Shown here in pieces: positions 21,834 to 31,929 of a stretch of DNA of 64,000 nucleotides. A program made the translations under genes and the position numbers. Origin of the DNA: Rhabditoides inermis (lineage: Eukaryota; Nematoda; Chromadorea; Rhabditida; Rhabditidae). Numbering within the stretch: the stretch's first letter is position 1; each line of letters begins with the position of its first letter. Where the stretch lies: positions 17,501 through 81,500 of the forward strand of contig CAWZYM010000142.1 of the NCBI GenBank assembly GCA_963966185.1, written 5' to 3'. Below the pieces are notes generated by a model. The model did no database searches, was not told the origin of the DNA, and saw nothing but the letters and a program-made list of their open reading frames with translations.

Positions 21834-22594
21834 AAGTATACACAGGGCGATCCCAATCAAGGTAGGTTTAACAGTGCCGAAACACCTGATCCATATATGA
21901 CTGTGACCACACCCTCCCCGTGTCTACTCGCGGCAATTCCCGATGGAATTTGGCTCTAGTCAAGTACTTGAACCATCCGTCTGAGATTCGCCAAAAGAGT
22001 CCACACCCACGAGTCATGACTATCGTTGATACAACTAACTCCTATACGCATAAATCCACTCATCTCATAAGCTTCTCTCCATGGAATGGGCTGGACGTAG
22101 AGTGGCGGATCCATAGGGGGCGGGAGCATAGGGGCGGGGCCAGCGGGGTGATCTGCAAGAGCGGTTGGATGAGAGACAGCAACAAACAGACAACGAGAGG
22201 GAAGAGAGAGAAGATATGCAAGACATGCTCACCAGACAGCACCAGCTCTCGCGACGCGCACTCGAGAAATGACCCACCCTTCCATTTCCAACGGCCGCGT
22301 CGACTCGAATCAGACATGCTAATGTGAAGCCCCGCCCACAAAACGTGCCTGACGAAACAATGAATGACGAGTGCCGCTGAGGCGTATTAGACTAATGTGG
22401 AACCATGCTAATTAACAAATTACCGCGTTCTTTGATCATAAAGAGAGCATGGATTGTTTCACAGTGCCGGCAGTTTGTGGCCGCCGGGCATGGCACAACC
22501 ACACAACACCAATGTGCTGGACACTAACACCAACTCCAAATCATCCGGTCACTTCATCAATCAGATTGCAGTCCGGTTAAACAAACCTCAATAG
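21834..22594. other. Duplicated spacer, copy B
   Basis: Counterpart of 2630-3390, including the G-rich block at about 22105-22145. No gene supported. Confidence 0.5.
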
Positions 22595-22666
22595 GCGCTC
22601 CTCGACACTGAAGCAAGTACTTCGATTTGCCACACTAGCGTTGTTCCTTTCGTTGGAGTAGTTTGA
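22595..22666 (+). pseudogene. Possible retropepsin remnant, copy B
   Basis: Duplicate of 3391-3462, with one difference (CCTTTC for CTTTTC). Confidence 0.25.
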
Positions 22667-23045
22667 AACAGATGAAGTGAGCACAGCGGAAGGCATGTCT
22701 TGCGCCTTTATGAAAATCAAAGATTACGCAATCGAGATTACGCAATGAGAAATTGTACTTTGCATATGGAGTCGCGCCTCCCAACGATACTCCCAAGGTA
22801 GATCTAGGTGACACAATTCTTCATCAACTTCCGCGTAAATATTTTTGATTCAATCTAACAAAAGGATCGCGGTCGTTCTACCATACTGAAGCTAAAAGAT
22901 ATTAATCAATACAACTCATATCATTCGCGGTATGGGCCGAACGCGGGGGCGGGGGGGGGCGGATCCATTGGGGGCGGAGCCATAGGAGCGGGGTCCGCTA
23001 ATTGCCATCGCTATGTGTGTGTGCAGGGTTTTAGACCGTACAAAA

Positions 23046-23119
23046 GAGCTCGAGAGGAATCGAACCTCCATCGGAAGCCTCAATCAGAGGCTGACTAAGC
23101 AAACCAGCACGAACCCGAG
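23046..23119 (-). repeat. tRNA-derived SINE head, copy 4
   Basis: Acceptor GGGTTCG/CGAGCTC. TTTT directly follows the 3' end on the minus strand, as a Pol III terminator would. Confidence 0.75.
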
Positions 23120-23323
23120 AAATGGCCAACACCCGGCACACACAATAACCCACAGTGTGCCATAAATATATTTGATTCAATCTAACAATAGGATCGCGGT
23201 CGTTCTACCATGCTGAAACTAAGCACTAGACAACATTCCACCGGGAGGGGGGCGGGGCCATAGGGGCGGGGTCCGCTAATTGCCATCGCTATGTGTGTGT
23301 GCAGGGTTTTAGACCGTACAAAA

Positions 23324-23397
23324 GAGCTCGAGAGGAATCGAACCTCCATCGGAAGCCTCAATCAGAGGCTGACTAAGCAAACCAGCACGAACCCGAG
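23324..23397 (-). repeat. tRNA-derived SINE head, copy 5
   Basis: Identical to copy 4 over the tRNA-like part; 278 bp downstream of it. Confidence 0.75.
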
Positions 23398-23601
23398 AAA
23401 TGGCCAACACCCGGCACACACAATAACCCACAGTGTGCCATAAATATATTTGATTCAATCTAACAATAGGATCGCGGTCGTTCTACCATGCTGAAACTAA
23501 GCACTAGACAACATTCCACCGGGAGGGGGGCGGGGCCATAGGGGCGGGGTCCGCTAATTGCCATCGCTATGTGTGTGTGCAGGGTTTTAGACCGTACAAA
23601 A

Positions 23602-23675
23602 GAGCTCGAGAGGAATCGAACCTCCATCGGAAGCCTCAATCAGAGGCTGACTAAGCAAACCAGCACGAACCCGAG
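23602..23675 (-). repeat. tRNA-derived SINE head, copy 6
   Basis: Identical to copy 4 over the tRNA-like part; last of the 278-bp triplet. Confidence 0.75.
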
Positions 23676-24955
23676 AAATGGCCAACACCCGGCACACACA
23701 ATAACCCACAGTGTGCATAAATATATTTGATTTAATCTAACAATAGGATCGCGGTCGTTCTACCATGCTGAGGCTAAACGCTAGGCATTTCACATATATC
23801 CAACGTTCACTAATCACACTTTAGAATCAATAATTAATCGATATAAACTATGCTCCTATCCTCGGCACTCATCTCATATACTCCTATCCTAGGCTGAGCG
23901 CAGAGAGGCGGGGCTATAGGGGCGGGGTCAGCGTAGCGGTTTGCAAGAGCGGAAGGTGAGAGACGGCAGCGGACAAAGAGATACATGAGAGGGGGTACCG
24001 GGTACCCATTCAAATGGTTCCACCGAAGACCGCGCACGAACGAATGAACGCGCTAACGAAAGTATAAATTTGGATGAACAGGAAAGGCTCAAAGCATCTC
24101 CTTGTTTCTTTCTCTCTCTCTCACTCCGTCTGTCCCCTCTCTGTTTCTCTCTCAACCCCGTCCCTCCTTTAGCTTTTCTTATCTCTCTGTTACTACCTCC
24201 CATTCCCTCCTCTGGCACTTGCTTGCCTTCTCTCCCTGCTGCCTTCTGCTACGCTTGTCCGACAACCCTTACTAACGTTGAAAAGCACAACACTGAGAAC
24301 ACGACTAATATGTCAGCATTTGCTCTACATGATCAAAAAAAACCGAATCGTTTCGTAATTTCACATATATACAAATCAATCATCAATCAGTCAGTGAAAA
24401 TCATCAATCAATCAGCGAAAACTCAATCGCTGCGGCAGTTTTTGTCGCAGCCTGGTCGCTTCGATTGGGCCAGTCCAGTTAACTGTTTTATAGATGGTCT
24501 AGAAGCTTGTTTGCGCCGGGATGCTGCAGTTGCTACGAACATATCATTTATAAAGCAAAAGAATGAAACAACGCGTCATATGAAACACGCGTCACGCGAC
24601 AATATAATCGAATCCAAAAATCACGATATGCAACCCGACGCGACATACGCGATAAGACAACCATGAAAAGGCAAAACGATATCAACTAGAACTAAAGAAG
24701 AAAGTGAAAAGAATGAGGGGACACGCATGGGAATATCCCCTTTCACTTTCTCAGTTCATAGTCTTCTTCTAAAATACCGATATAGTTGCTGAAAATTCGA
24801 AATATATGTACCGTGATCACATTGCTGTACTCATCCTTGAATACAGAGTACTCCTGAAAACATTTGTCATCTATCGCTCTATCACAAATCTCTTCATCCA
24901 CCCCTCTCCTTGTTTAGAAACTCCTCTCTCTTCTTCTCGATATTCTCTCTCTCTC

Positions 24956-25041
24956 TCCCTCCCTCCCTCCCTCCCTCCCTCCCTCCCTCCCTCCCTCCCT
25001 CCCTCCCTCCCTCCCTCCCTCCCTCCCTCCCTCCCTCCCTC
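24956..25041. repeat. (TCCC)n tract, about 21 copies
   Basis: Perfect tetranucleotide run. The minus strand is (GGGA)n and can form stacked G-quadruplexes. Confidence 0.97.
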
Positions 25042-25251
25042 TTTCTCTCTCCATCTCCCTCTCCCTTCCTCCCTTCCTTCTCCCCTCTCTCTCTCTCCCT
25101 CTCTCTCCCTCTCTCTTTCCCTCTCTCTCTCTCCCTCCCCCTCTCTCTCTCCTCTCTCTCTCCTCTCTCTCTCCTCTCTCTCTCTCCTCTCTCTCTCCTC
25201 TCTCTCTCTCTCTCCTCTCTCTCTCTCCTCTCTCTCTCTCTGTCTCTCTAC

Positions 25252-25470
25252 ATGATGCACCCGGGGATGGGCGGAATGATTTAGGGCGGTGGAATGCCGT
25301 ACGAGGAGGACAGCAGCTACGGGGACAACGGGGACACGACGACGGAGGACGAGCGGGCGATGTGGACGAGCACGCGAGCAGCAGCAGCGCCTCGGCCGCC
25401 GACCACACCTCTCCCCGAAAGAACTCGGCCGGAACATCCGACGCTCACCCACATCTCTCTCTTCCACCGG
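25252..25470 (+). pseudogene. Captured exon-like fragment, unit 1
   Basis: A GC-rich, non-repetitive block between the CT tract and the SINE. One frame reads MMHPGMGGMI, a stop, then MPYEEDSSYGDNGDTTTEDE; a second frame continues DEHASSSSASAADHTSPRK. The base composition and acidic-then-serine-rich composition are unlike the surrounding repeat and look like a piece of a host coding exon carrying a stop and a frameshift. I cannot identify the source gene. Confidence 0.4.
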
Positions 25471-25549
25471 GAGGGGGGCGGGGCCATAGGGGCGGGGTCA
25501 GCCAATTGCTATCGCTACATGTGTGTGCGGGGTTTTAGACCGTACAAAA

Positions 25550-25623
25550 GAGCTCGAGAGGAATCGAACCTCCATCGGAAGCCTCAATCAGAGGCTGACT
25601 AAGCAAACCAGCACGAACCCGAG
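25550..25623 (-). repeat. tRNA-derived SINE head, copy 7
   Basis: First SINE head of the pair at the end of macro-unit 1, next to the GCCAATTGCTATCGC flank variant. Confidence 0.75.
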
Positions 25624-25827
25624 AAATGGCCAACACCCGGCACACACAATAACCCACAGTGTGCCATAAATATATTTGATTCAATCTAACAATAGGATCG
25701 CGGTCGTTCTACCATGCTGAAACTAAGCACTAGACAACATTCCACCGGGAGGGGGGCGGGGCCATAGGGGCGGGGTCCGCTAATTGCCATCGCTATGTGT
25801 GTGTGCAGGGTTTTAGACCGTACAAAA

Positions 25828-25901
25828 GAGCTCGAGAGGAATCGAACCTCCATCGGAAGCCTCAATCAGAGGCTGACTAAGCAAACCAGCACGAACCCGA
25901 G
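25828..25901 (-). repeat. tRNA-derived SINE head, copy 8
   Basis: Second head of the pair, 278 bp after copy 7. Confidence 0.75.
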
Positions 25902-27186
25902 AAATGGCCAACACCCGGCACACACAATAACCCACAGTGTGCATAAATATATTTGATTCAATCTAACAATAGGATCGCGGTCGTTCTACCATGCTGAGGC
26001 TAAACGCTAGGCATTTCACATATATCCAACGTTCACTAATCACACTTTAGAATCAATAATTAATCGATACAAACTATGCTCCTATCCTCGGCACTCATCT
26101 CATATACTCCTATCCTAGGCTGAGCGCAGAGAGGCGGGGCTATAGGGGCGGGGTCAGCGTAGCGGTTTGCAAGAGCGGAAGGTGAGAGACGGCAGCGGAC
26201 AAAGAGATACATGAGAGGGGGTACCGGGTACCCATTCAAATGGTTCCACCGAAGACCGCGCACGAACGAATGAACGCGCTAACGAAAGTATAAATTTGGA
26301 TGAACAGGAAAGGCTCAAAGCATCTCCTTGTTTCTTTCTCTCTCTCTCACTCCGTCTGTCCCCTCTCTGTTTCTCTCTCAACCCCGTCCCTCCTTTAGCT
26401 TTTCTTATCTCTCTGTTACTACCTCCCATTCCCTCCTCTGGCACTTGCTTGCCTTCTCTCCCTGCTGCCTTCTGCTACGCTTGTCCGACAACCCTTACTA
26501 ACGTTGAAAAGCACAACACTGAGAACACGACTAATATGTCAGCATTTGCTCTACATGATCAAAAAAAAACCGAATCGTTTCGTAATTTCACATATATACA
26601 AATCAATCATCAATCAGTCAGTGAAAATCATCAATCAATCAGCGAAAACTCAATCGCTGCGGCAGTTTTTGTCGCAGCCTGGTCGCTTCGATTGGGCCAG
26701 TCCAGTTAACTGTTTTATAGATGGTCTAGAAGCTTGTTTGCGCCGGGATGCTGCAGTTGCTACGAACATATCATTTATAAAGCAAAAGAATGAAACAACG
26801 CGTCATATGAAACACGCGTCACGCGACAATATAATCGAATCCAAAAATCACGATATGCAACCCGACGCGACATACGCGATAAGACAACCATGAAAAGGCA
26901 AAACGATATCAACTAGAACTAAAGAAGAAAGTGAAAAGAATGAGGGGACACGCATGGGAATATCCCCTTTCACTTTCTCAGTTCATAGTCTTCTTCTAAA
27001 ATACCGATATAGTTGCTGAAAATTCGAAATATATGTACCGTGATCACATTGCTGTACTCATCCTTGAATACAGAGTACTCCTGAAAACATTTGTCATCTA
27101 TCGCTCTATCACAAATCTCTTCATCCACCCCTCTCCTTGTTTAGAAACTCCTCTCTCTTCTTCTCGATATTCTCTCTCTCTCTCTC

Positions 27187-27296
27187 TCCCTCCCTCCCTC
27201 CCTCCCTCCCTCCCTCCCTCCCTCCCTCCCTCCCTCCCTCCCTCCCTCCCTCCCTCCCTCCCTCCCTCCCTCCCTCCCTCCCTCCCTCCCTCCCTC
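27187..27296. repeat. (TCCC)n tract, about 27 copies
   Basis: Longest of the three tetranucleotide runs. Confidence 0.97.
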
Positions 27297-27500
27297 TTTC
27301 TCTCTCCATCTCCCTCTCCCTTCCTCCCTTCCTTCTCCCCTCTCTCTCTCTCCCTCTCTCTCCCTCTCTCTTTCCCTCTCTCTCTCTCCCTCCCCCTCTC
27401 TCTCTCCTCTCTCTCTCCTCTCTCTCTCCTCTCTCTCTCTCCTCTCTCTCTCCTCTCTCTCTCTCTCCTCTCTCTCTCTCCTCTCTCTCTGTCTCTCTAC

Positions 27501-27719
27501 ATGATGCACCCGGGGATGGGCGGAATGATTTAGGGCGGTGGAATGCCGTACGAGGAGGACAGCAGCTACGGGGACAACGGGGACACGACGACGGAGGACG
27601 AGCGGGCGATGTGGACGAGCACGCGAGCAGCAGCAGCGCCTCGGCCGCCGACCACACCTCTCCCCGAAAGAACTCGGCCGGAACATCCGACGCTCACCCA
27701 CATCTCTCTCTTCCACCGG
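27501..27719 (+). pseudogene. Captured exon-like fragment, unit 2
   Basis: Same block as at 25252, with the same stop and frame change, so the lesions predate the tandem amplification. Confidence 0.4.
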
Positions 27720-27798
27720 GAGGGGGGCGGGGCCATAGGGGCGGGGTCAGCCAATTGCTATCGCTACATGTGTGTGCGGGGTTTTAGACCGTACAAAA

Positions 27799-27872
27799 GA
27801 GCTCGAGAGGAATCGAACCTCCATCGGAAGCCTCAATCAGAGGCTGACTAAGCAAACCAGCACGAACCCGAG
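27799..27872 (-). repeat. tRNA-derived SINE head, copy 9
   Basis: First head of the unit-2 pair. Confidence 0.75.
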
Positions 27873-28076
27873 AAATGGCCAACACCCGGCACACACAATA
27901 ACCCACAGTGTGCCATAAATATATTTGATTCAATCTAACAATAGGATCGCGGTCGTTCTACCATGCTGAAACTAAGCACTAGACAACATTCCACCGGGAG
28001 GGGGGCGGGGCCATAGGGGCGGGGTCCGCTAATTGTCATCGCTATGTGTGTGTGCAGGGTTTTAGACCGTACAAAA

Positions 28077-28150
28077 GAGCTCGAGAGGAATCGAACCTCC
28101 ATCGGAAGCCTCAATCAGAGGCTGACTAAGCAAACCAGCACGAACCCGAG
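28077..28150 (-). repeat. tRNA-derived SINE head, copy 10
   Basis: Second head of the unit-2 pair. Its flank has AATTGTCATCGC where the other copies have AATTGCCATCGC. Confidence 0.75.
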
Positions 28151-29430
28151 AAATGGCCAACACCCGGCACACACAATAACCCACAGTGTGCATAAATATA
28201 TTTGATTTAATCTAACAATAGGATCGCGGTCGTTCTACCATGCTGAGGCTAAACGCTAGGCATTTCACATATATCCAACGTTCACTAATCACACTTTAGA
28301 ATCAATAATTAATCGATATAAACTATGCTCCTATCCTCGGCACTCATCTCATATACTCCTATCCTAGGCTGAGCGCAGAGAGGCGGGGCTATAGGGGCGG
28401 GGTCAGCGTAGCGGTTTGCAAGAGCGGAAGGTGAGAGACGGCAGCGGACAAAGAGATACATGAGAGGGGGTACCGGGTACCCATTCAAATGGTTCCACCG
28501 AAGACCGCGCACGAACGAATGAACGCGCTAACGAAAGTATAAATTTGGATGAACAGGAAAGGCTCAAAGCATCTCCTTGTTTCTTTCTCTCTCTCTCACT
28601 CCGTCTGTCCCCTCTCTGTTTCTCTCTCAACCCCGTCCCTCCTTTAGCTTTTCTTATCTCTCTGTTACTACCTCCCATTCCCTCCTCTGGCACTTGCTTG
28701 CCTTCTCTCCCTGCTGCCTTCTGCTACGCTTGTCCGACAACCCTTACTAACGTTGAAAAGCACAACACTGAGAACACGACTAATATGTCAGCATTTGCTC
28801 TACATGATCAAAAAAAACCGAATCGTTTCGTAATTTCACATATATACAAATCAATCATCAATCAGTCAGTGAAAATCATCAATCAATCAGCGAAAACTCA
28901 ATCGCTGCGGCAGTTTTTGTCGCAGCCTGGTCGCTTCGATTGGGCCAGTCCAGTTAACTGTTTTATAGATGGTCTAGAAGCTTGTTTGCGCCGGGATGCT
29001 GCAGTTGCTACGAACATATCATTTATAAAGCAAAAGAATGAAACAACGCGTCATATGAAACACGCGTCACGCGACAATATAATCGAATCCAAAAATCACG
29101 ATATGCAACCCGACGCGACATACGCGATAAGACAACCATGAAAAGGCAAAACGATATCAACTAGAACTAAAGAAGAAAGTGAAAAGAATGAGGGGACACG
29201 CATGGGAATATCCCCTTTCACTTTCTCAGTTCATAGTCTTCTTCTAAAATACCGATATAGTTGCTGAAAATTCGAAATATATGTACCGTGATCACATTGC
29301 TGTACTCATCCTTGAATACAGAGTACTCCTGAAAACATTTGTCATCTATCGCTCTATCACAAATCTCTTCATCCACCCCTCTCCTTGTTTAGAAACTCCT
29401 CTCTCTTCTTCTCGATATTCTCTCTCTCTC

Positions 29431-29491
29431 TCCCTCCCTCCCTCCCTCCCTCCCTCCCTCCCTCCCTCCCTCCCTCCCTCCCTCCCTCCCT
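29431..29491. repeat. (TCCC)n tract, about 15 copies
   Basis: Shortest of the three tetranucleotide runs. Confidence 0.97.
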
Positions 29492-29700
29492 CTTTCTCTC
29501 TCCATCTCCCTCTCCCTTCCTCCCTTCCTTCTCCCCTCTCTCTCTCTCCCTCTCTCTCCCTCTCTCTTTCCCTCTCTCTCTCTCCCTCCCCCTCTCTCTC
29601 TCCTCTCTCTCTCCTCTCTCTCTCCTCTCTCTCTCTCCTCTCTCTCTCCTCTCTCTCTCTCTCCTCTCTCTCTCTCCTCTCTCTCTCTCTGTCTCTCTAC

Positions 29701-29919
29701 ATGATGCACCCGGGGATGGGCGGAATGATTTAGGGCGGTGGAATGCCGTACGAGGAGGACAGCAGCTACGGGGACAACGGGGACACGACGACGGAGGACG
29801 AGCGGGCGATGTGGACGAGCACGCGAGCAGCAGCAGCGCCTCGGCCGCCGACCACACCTCTCCCCGAAAGAACTCGGCCGGAACATCCGACGCTCACCCA
29901 CATCTCTCTCTTCCACCGG
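29701..29919 (+). pseudogene. Captured exon-like fragment, unit 3
   Basis: Third identical copy of the fragment at 25252. Confidence 0.4.
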
Positions 29920-29998
29920 GAGGGGGGCGGGGCCATAGGGGCGGGGTCAGCCAATTGCTATCGCTACATGTGTGTGCGGGGTTTTAGACCGTACAAAA

Positions 29999-30072
29999 GA
30001 GCTCGAGAGGAATCGAACCTCCATCGGAAGCCTCAATCAGAGGCTGACTAAGCAAACCAGCACGAACCCGAG
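29999..30072 (-). repeat. tRNA-derived SINE head, copy 11
   Basis: First head of the unit-3 pair. Confidence 0.75.
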
Positions 30073-30276
30073 AAATGGCCAACACCCGGCACACACAATA
30101 ACCCACAGTGTGCCATAAATATATTTGATTCAATCTAACAATAGGATCGCGGTCGTTCTACCATGCTGAAACTAAGCACTAGACAACATTCCACCGGGAG
30201 GGGGGCGGGGCCATAGGGGCGGGGTCCGCTAATTGCCATCGCTATGTGTGTGTGCAGGGTTTTAGACCGTACAAAA

Positions 30277-30350
30277 GAGCTCGAGAGGAATCGAACCTCC
30301 ATCGGAAGCCTCAATCAGAGGCTGACTAAGCAAACCAGCACGAACCCGAG
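30277..30350 (-). repeat. tRNA-derived SINE head, copy 12
   Basis: Second head of the unit-3 pair. Confidence 0.75.
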
Positions 30351-30385
30351 AAATGGCCAACACCCGGCACACACAATAACCCACA

Positions 30386-31640
30386 GTGTGCATAAATATA
30401 TTTGATTTAATCTAACAATAGGATCGCGGTCGTTCTACCATGCTGAGGCTAAACGCTAGGCATTTCACATATATCCAACGTTCACTAATCACACTTTAGA
30501 ATCAATAATTAATCGATATAAACTATGCTCCTATCCTCGGCACTCATCTCATATACTCCTATCCTAGGCTGAGCGCAGAGAGGCGGGGCTATAGGGGCGG
30601 GGTCAGCGTAGCGGTTTGCAAGAGCGGAAGGTGAGAGACGGCAGCGGACAAAGAGATACATGAGAGGGGGTACCGGGTACCCATTCAAATGGTTCCACCG
30701 AAGACCGCGCACGAACGAATGAACGCGCTAACGAAAGTATAAATTTGGATGAACAGGAAAGGCTCAAAGCATCTCCTTGTTTCTTTCTCTCTCTCTCACT
30801 CCGTCTGTCCCCTCTCTGTTTCTCTCTCAACCCCGTCCCTCCTTTAGCTTTTCTTATCTCTCTGTTACTACCTCCCATTCCCTCCTCTGGCACTTGCTTG
30901 CCTTCTCTCCCTGCTGCCTTCTGCTACGCTTGTCCGACAACCCTTACTAACGTTGAAAAGCACAACACTGAGAACACGACTAATATGTCAGCATTTGCTC
31001 TACATGATCAAAAAAAACCGAATCGTTTCGTAATTTCACATATATACAAATCAATCATCAATCAGTCAGTGAAAATCATCAATCAATCAGCGAAAACTCA
31101 ATCGCTGCGGCAGTTTTTGTCGCAGCCTGGTCGCTTCGATTGGGCCAGTCCAGTTAACTGTTTTATAGATGGTCTAGAAGCTTGTTTGCGCCGGGATGCT
31201 GCAGTTGCTACGAACATATCATTTATAAAGCAAAAGAATGAAACAACGCGTCATATGAAACACGCGTCACGCGACAATATAATCGAATCCAAAAATCACG
31301 ATATGCAACCCGACGCGACATACGCGATAAGACAACCATGAAAAGGCAAAACGATATCAACTAGAACTAAAGAAGAAAGTGAAAAGAATGAGGGGACACG
31401 CATGGGAATATCCCCTTTCACTTTCTCAGTTCATAGTCTTCTTCTAAAATACCGATATAGTTGCTGAAAATTCGAAATATATGTACCGTGATCACATTGC
31501 TGTACTCATCCTTGAATACAGAGTACTCCTGAAAACATTTGTCATCTATCGCTCTATCACAAATCTCTTCATTCACCCCTCTCTTTCCTTAGAAACTCCT
31601 CTCTCCTCTCTTCTTCTCGATATCCCCCCCCCCTATCTCG
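30386..31640. repeat. 2.2-kb macro-repeat, unit 4 (partial)
   Basis: Matches the first 1.25 kb of the unit, then diverges after AGAAACTCCTCTCTC into a C-run. The same ending (TTCCTTAG, CTCTTCTTCTCGATATCCCC) is seen in the dispersed copy at 37660, so the two share a junction type. Confidence 0.9.
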
Positions 31641-31929
31641 TTCCCTCTCTCTCTCTCTCTGTTGCTATATTTCCCTCTCTCTCTCTCTCTCTGTTGCTAT
31701 TTGGAGACACTCAGAAAATTTCGCTATGACGTCATTTGTTGTTGAAGTTTTCGTTGTTGAATTTTCCGAATTGTTGAATTTCCCCAGTTGTTGAATTGTT
31801 GAATTTTACAGAATGCCCGATAAAAAAGCTAAAAGATTGGTCTTAAACCATACGTAAATACCGACATATCACAGGAAGTAGTTCATTTGTTAATAAAACC
31901 AGCTCTTTTGAGAATTGAAACAAAATTTA
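31641..31929. other. Spacer, no gene seen
   Basis: CT-rich run, then AT-rich DNA with GTTGTTGAA repeats. It forms the 3' flank of the polyubiquitin remnant. Confidence 0.4.

Larger units (their letters stand above)
16508..22960. repeat. Segmental duplication, copy B
   Basis: Collinear with 1-3770. It differs by scattered substitutions, two small deletions, a larger minisatellite (nine units against six) and the Helitron at 18627-21040. The short frames at 17195-17422 and 17617-18030 are the copies of those at 688 and 1110 and have no supported function. Confidence 0.9.
22935..23710. repeat. 278-bp SINE-containing unit in triplicate
   Basis: Three tandem copies of a 278-bp block. Each runs from the GC-rich GGGAGGGGGGCGGGGCC through a minus-strand tRNA-like head to CGCGGTCGTTCTACCATGC. 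It forms the left end of the macro-repeat array. Confidence 0.9.
23711..25936. repeat. 2.2-kb macro-repeat, unit 1
   Basis: 2,226 bp, counted from GTGTGCATAAATATATTTG. In order: GC-rich block (23900-23930), CT-rich tract, an open frame of 198 codons (24070-24666), a hairpin (about 24705-24757), (TCCC)n, CT-rich tract, a captured exon-like fragment and two SINE heads. The 198-codon frame begins in a CT tract, is broken by a single A in unit 2 and has no domain, so I do not call it a gene. Confidence 0.95.
25937..28185. repeat. 2.2-kb macro-repeat, unit 2
   Basis: 2,249 bp. It differs from unit 1 by about six more TCCC copies and one extra A in the A-run near 26570, which breaks the 198-codon frame. 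Confidence 0.95.
28186..30385. repeat. 2.2-kb macro-repeat, unit 3
   Basis: 2,200 bp; about six fewer TCCC copies than unit 1, otherwise nearly identical. Confidence 0.95.

Noticed and set aside
24070..24666. 198-codon open frame repeated in the macro-units and at 36818
   Set aside because: It starts in a CT tract, is broken by one A in unit 2, has no domain, and copies are too similar to show selection.
24806..25500. Long Ser/Pro/Leu-rich and Glu/Arg/Gly-rich frames over the CT, TCCC and GA tracts, also in the other macro-units and in the Helitron
   Set aside because: These are translations of simple repeats in several frames at once.
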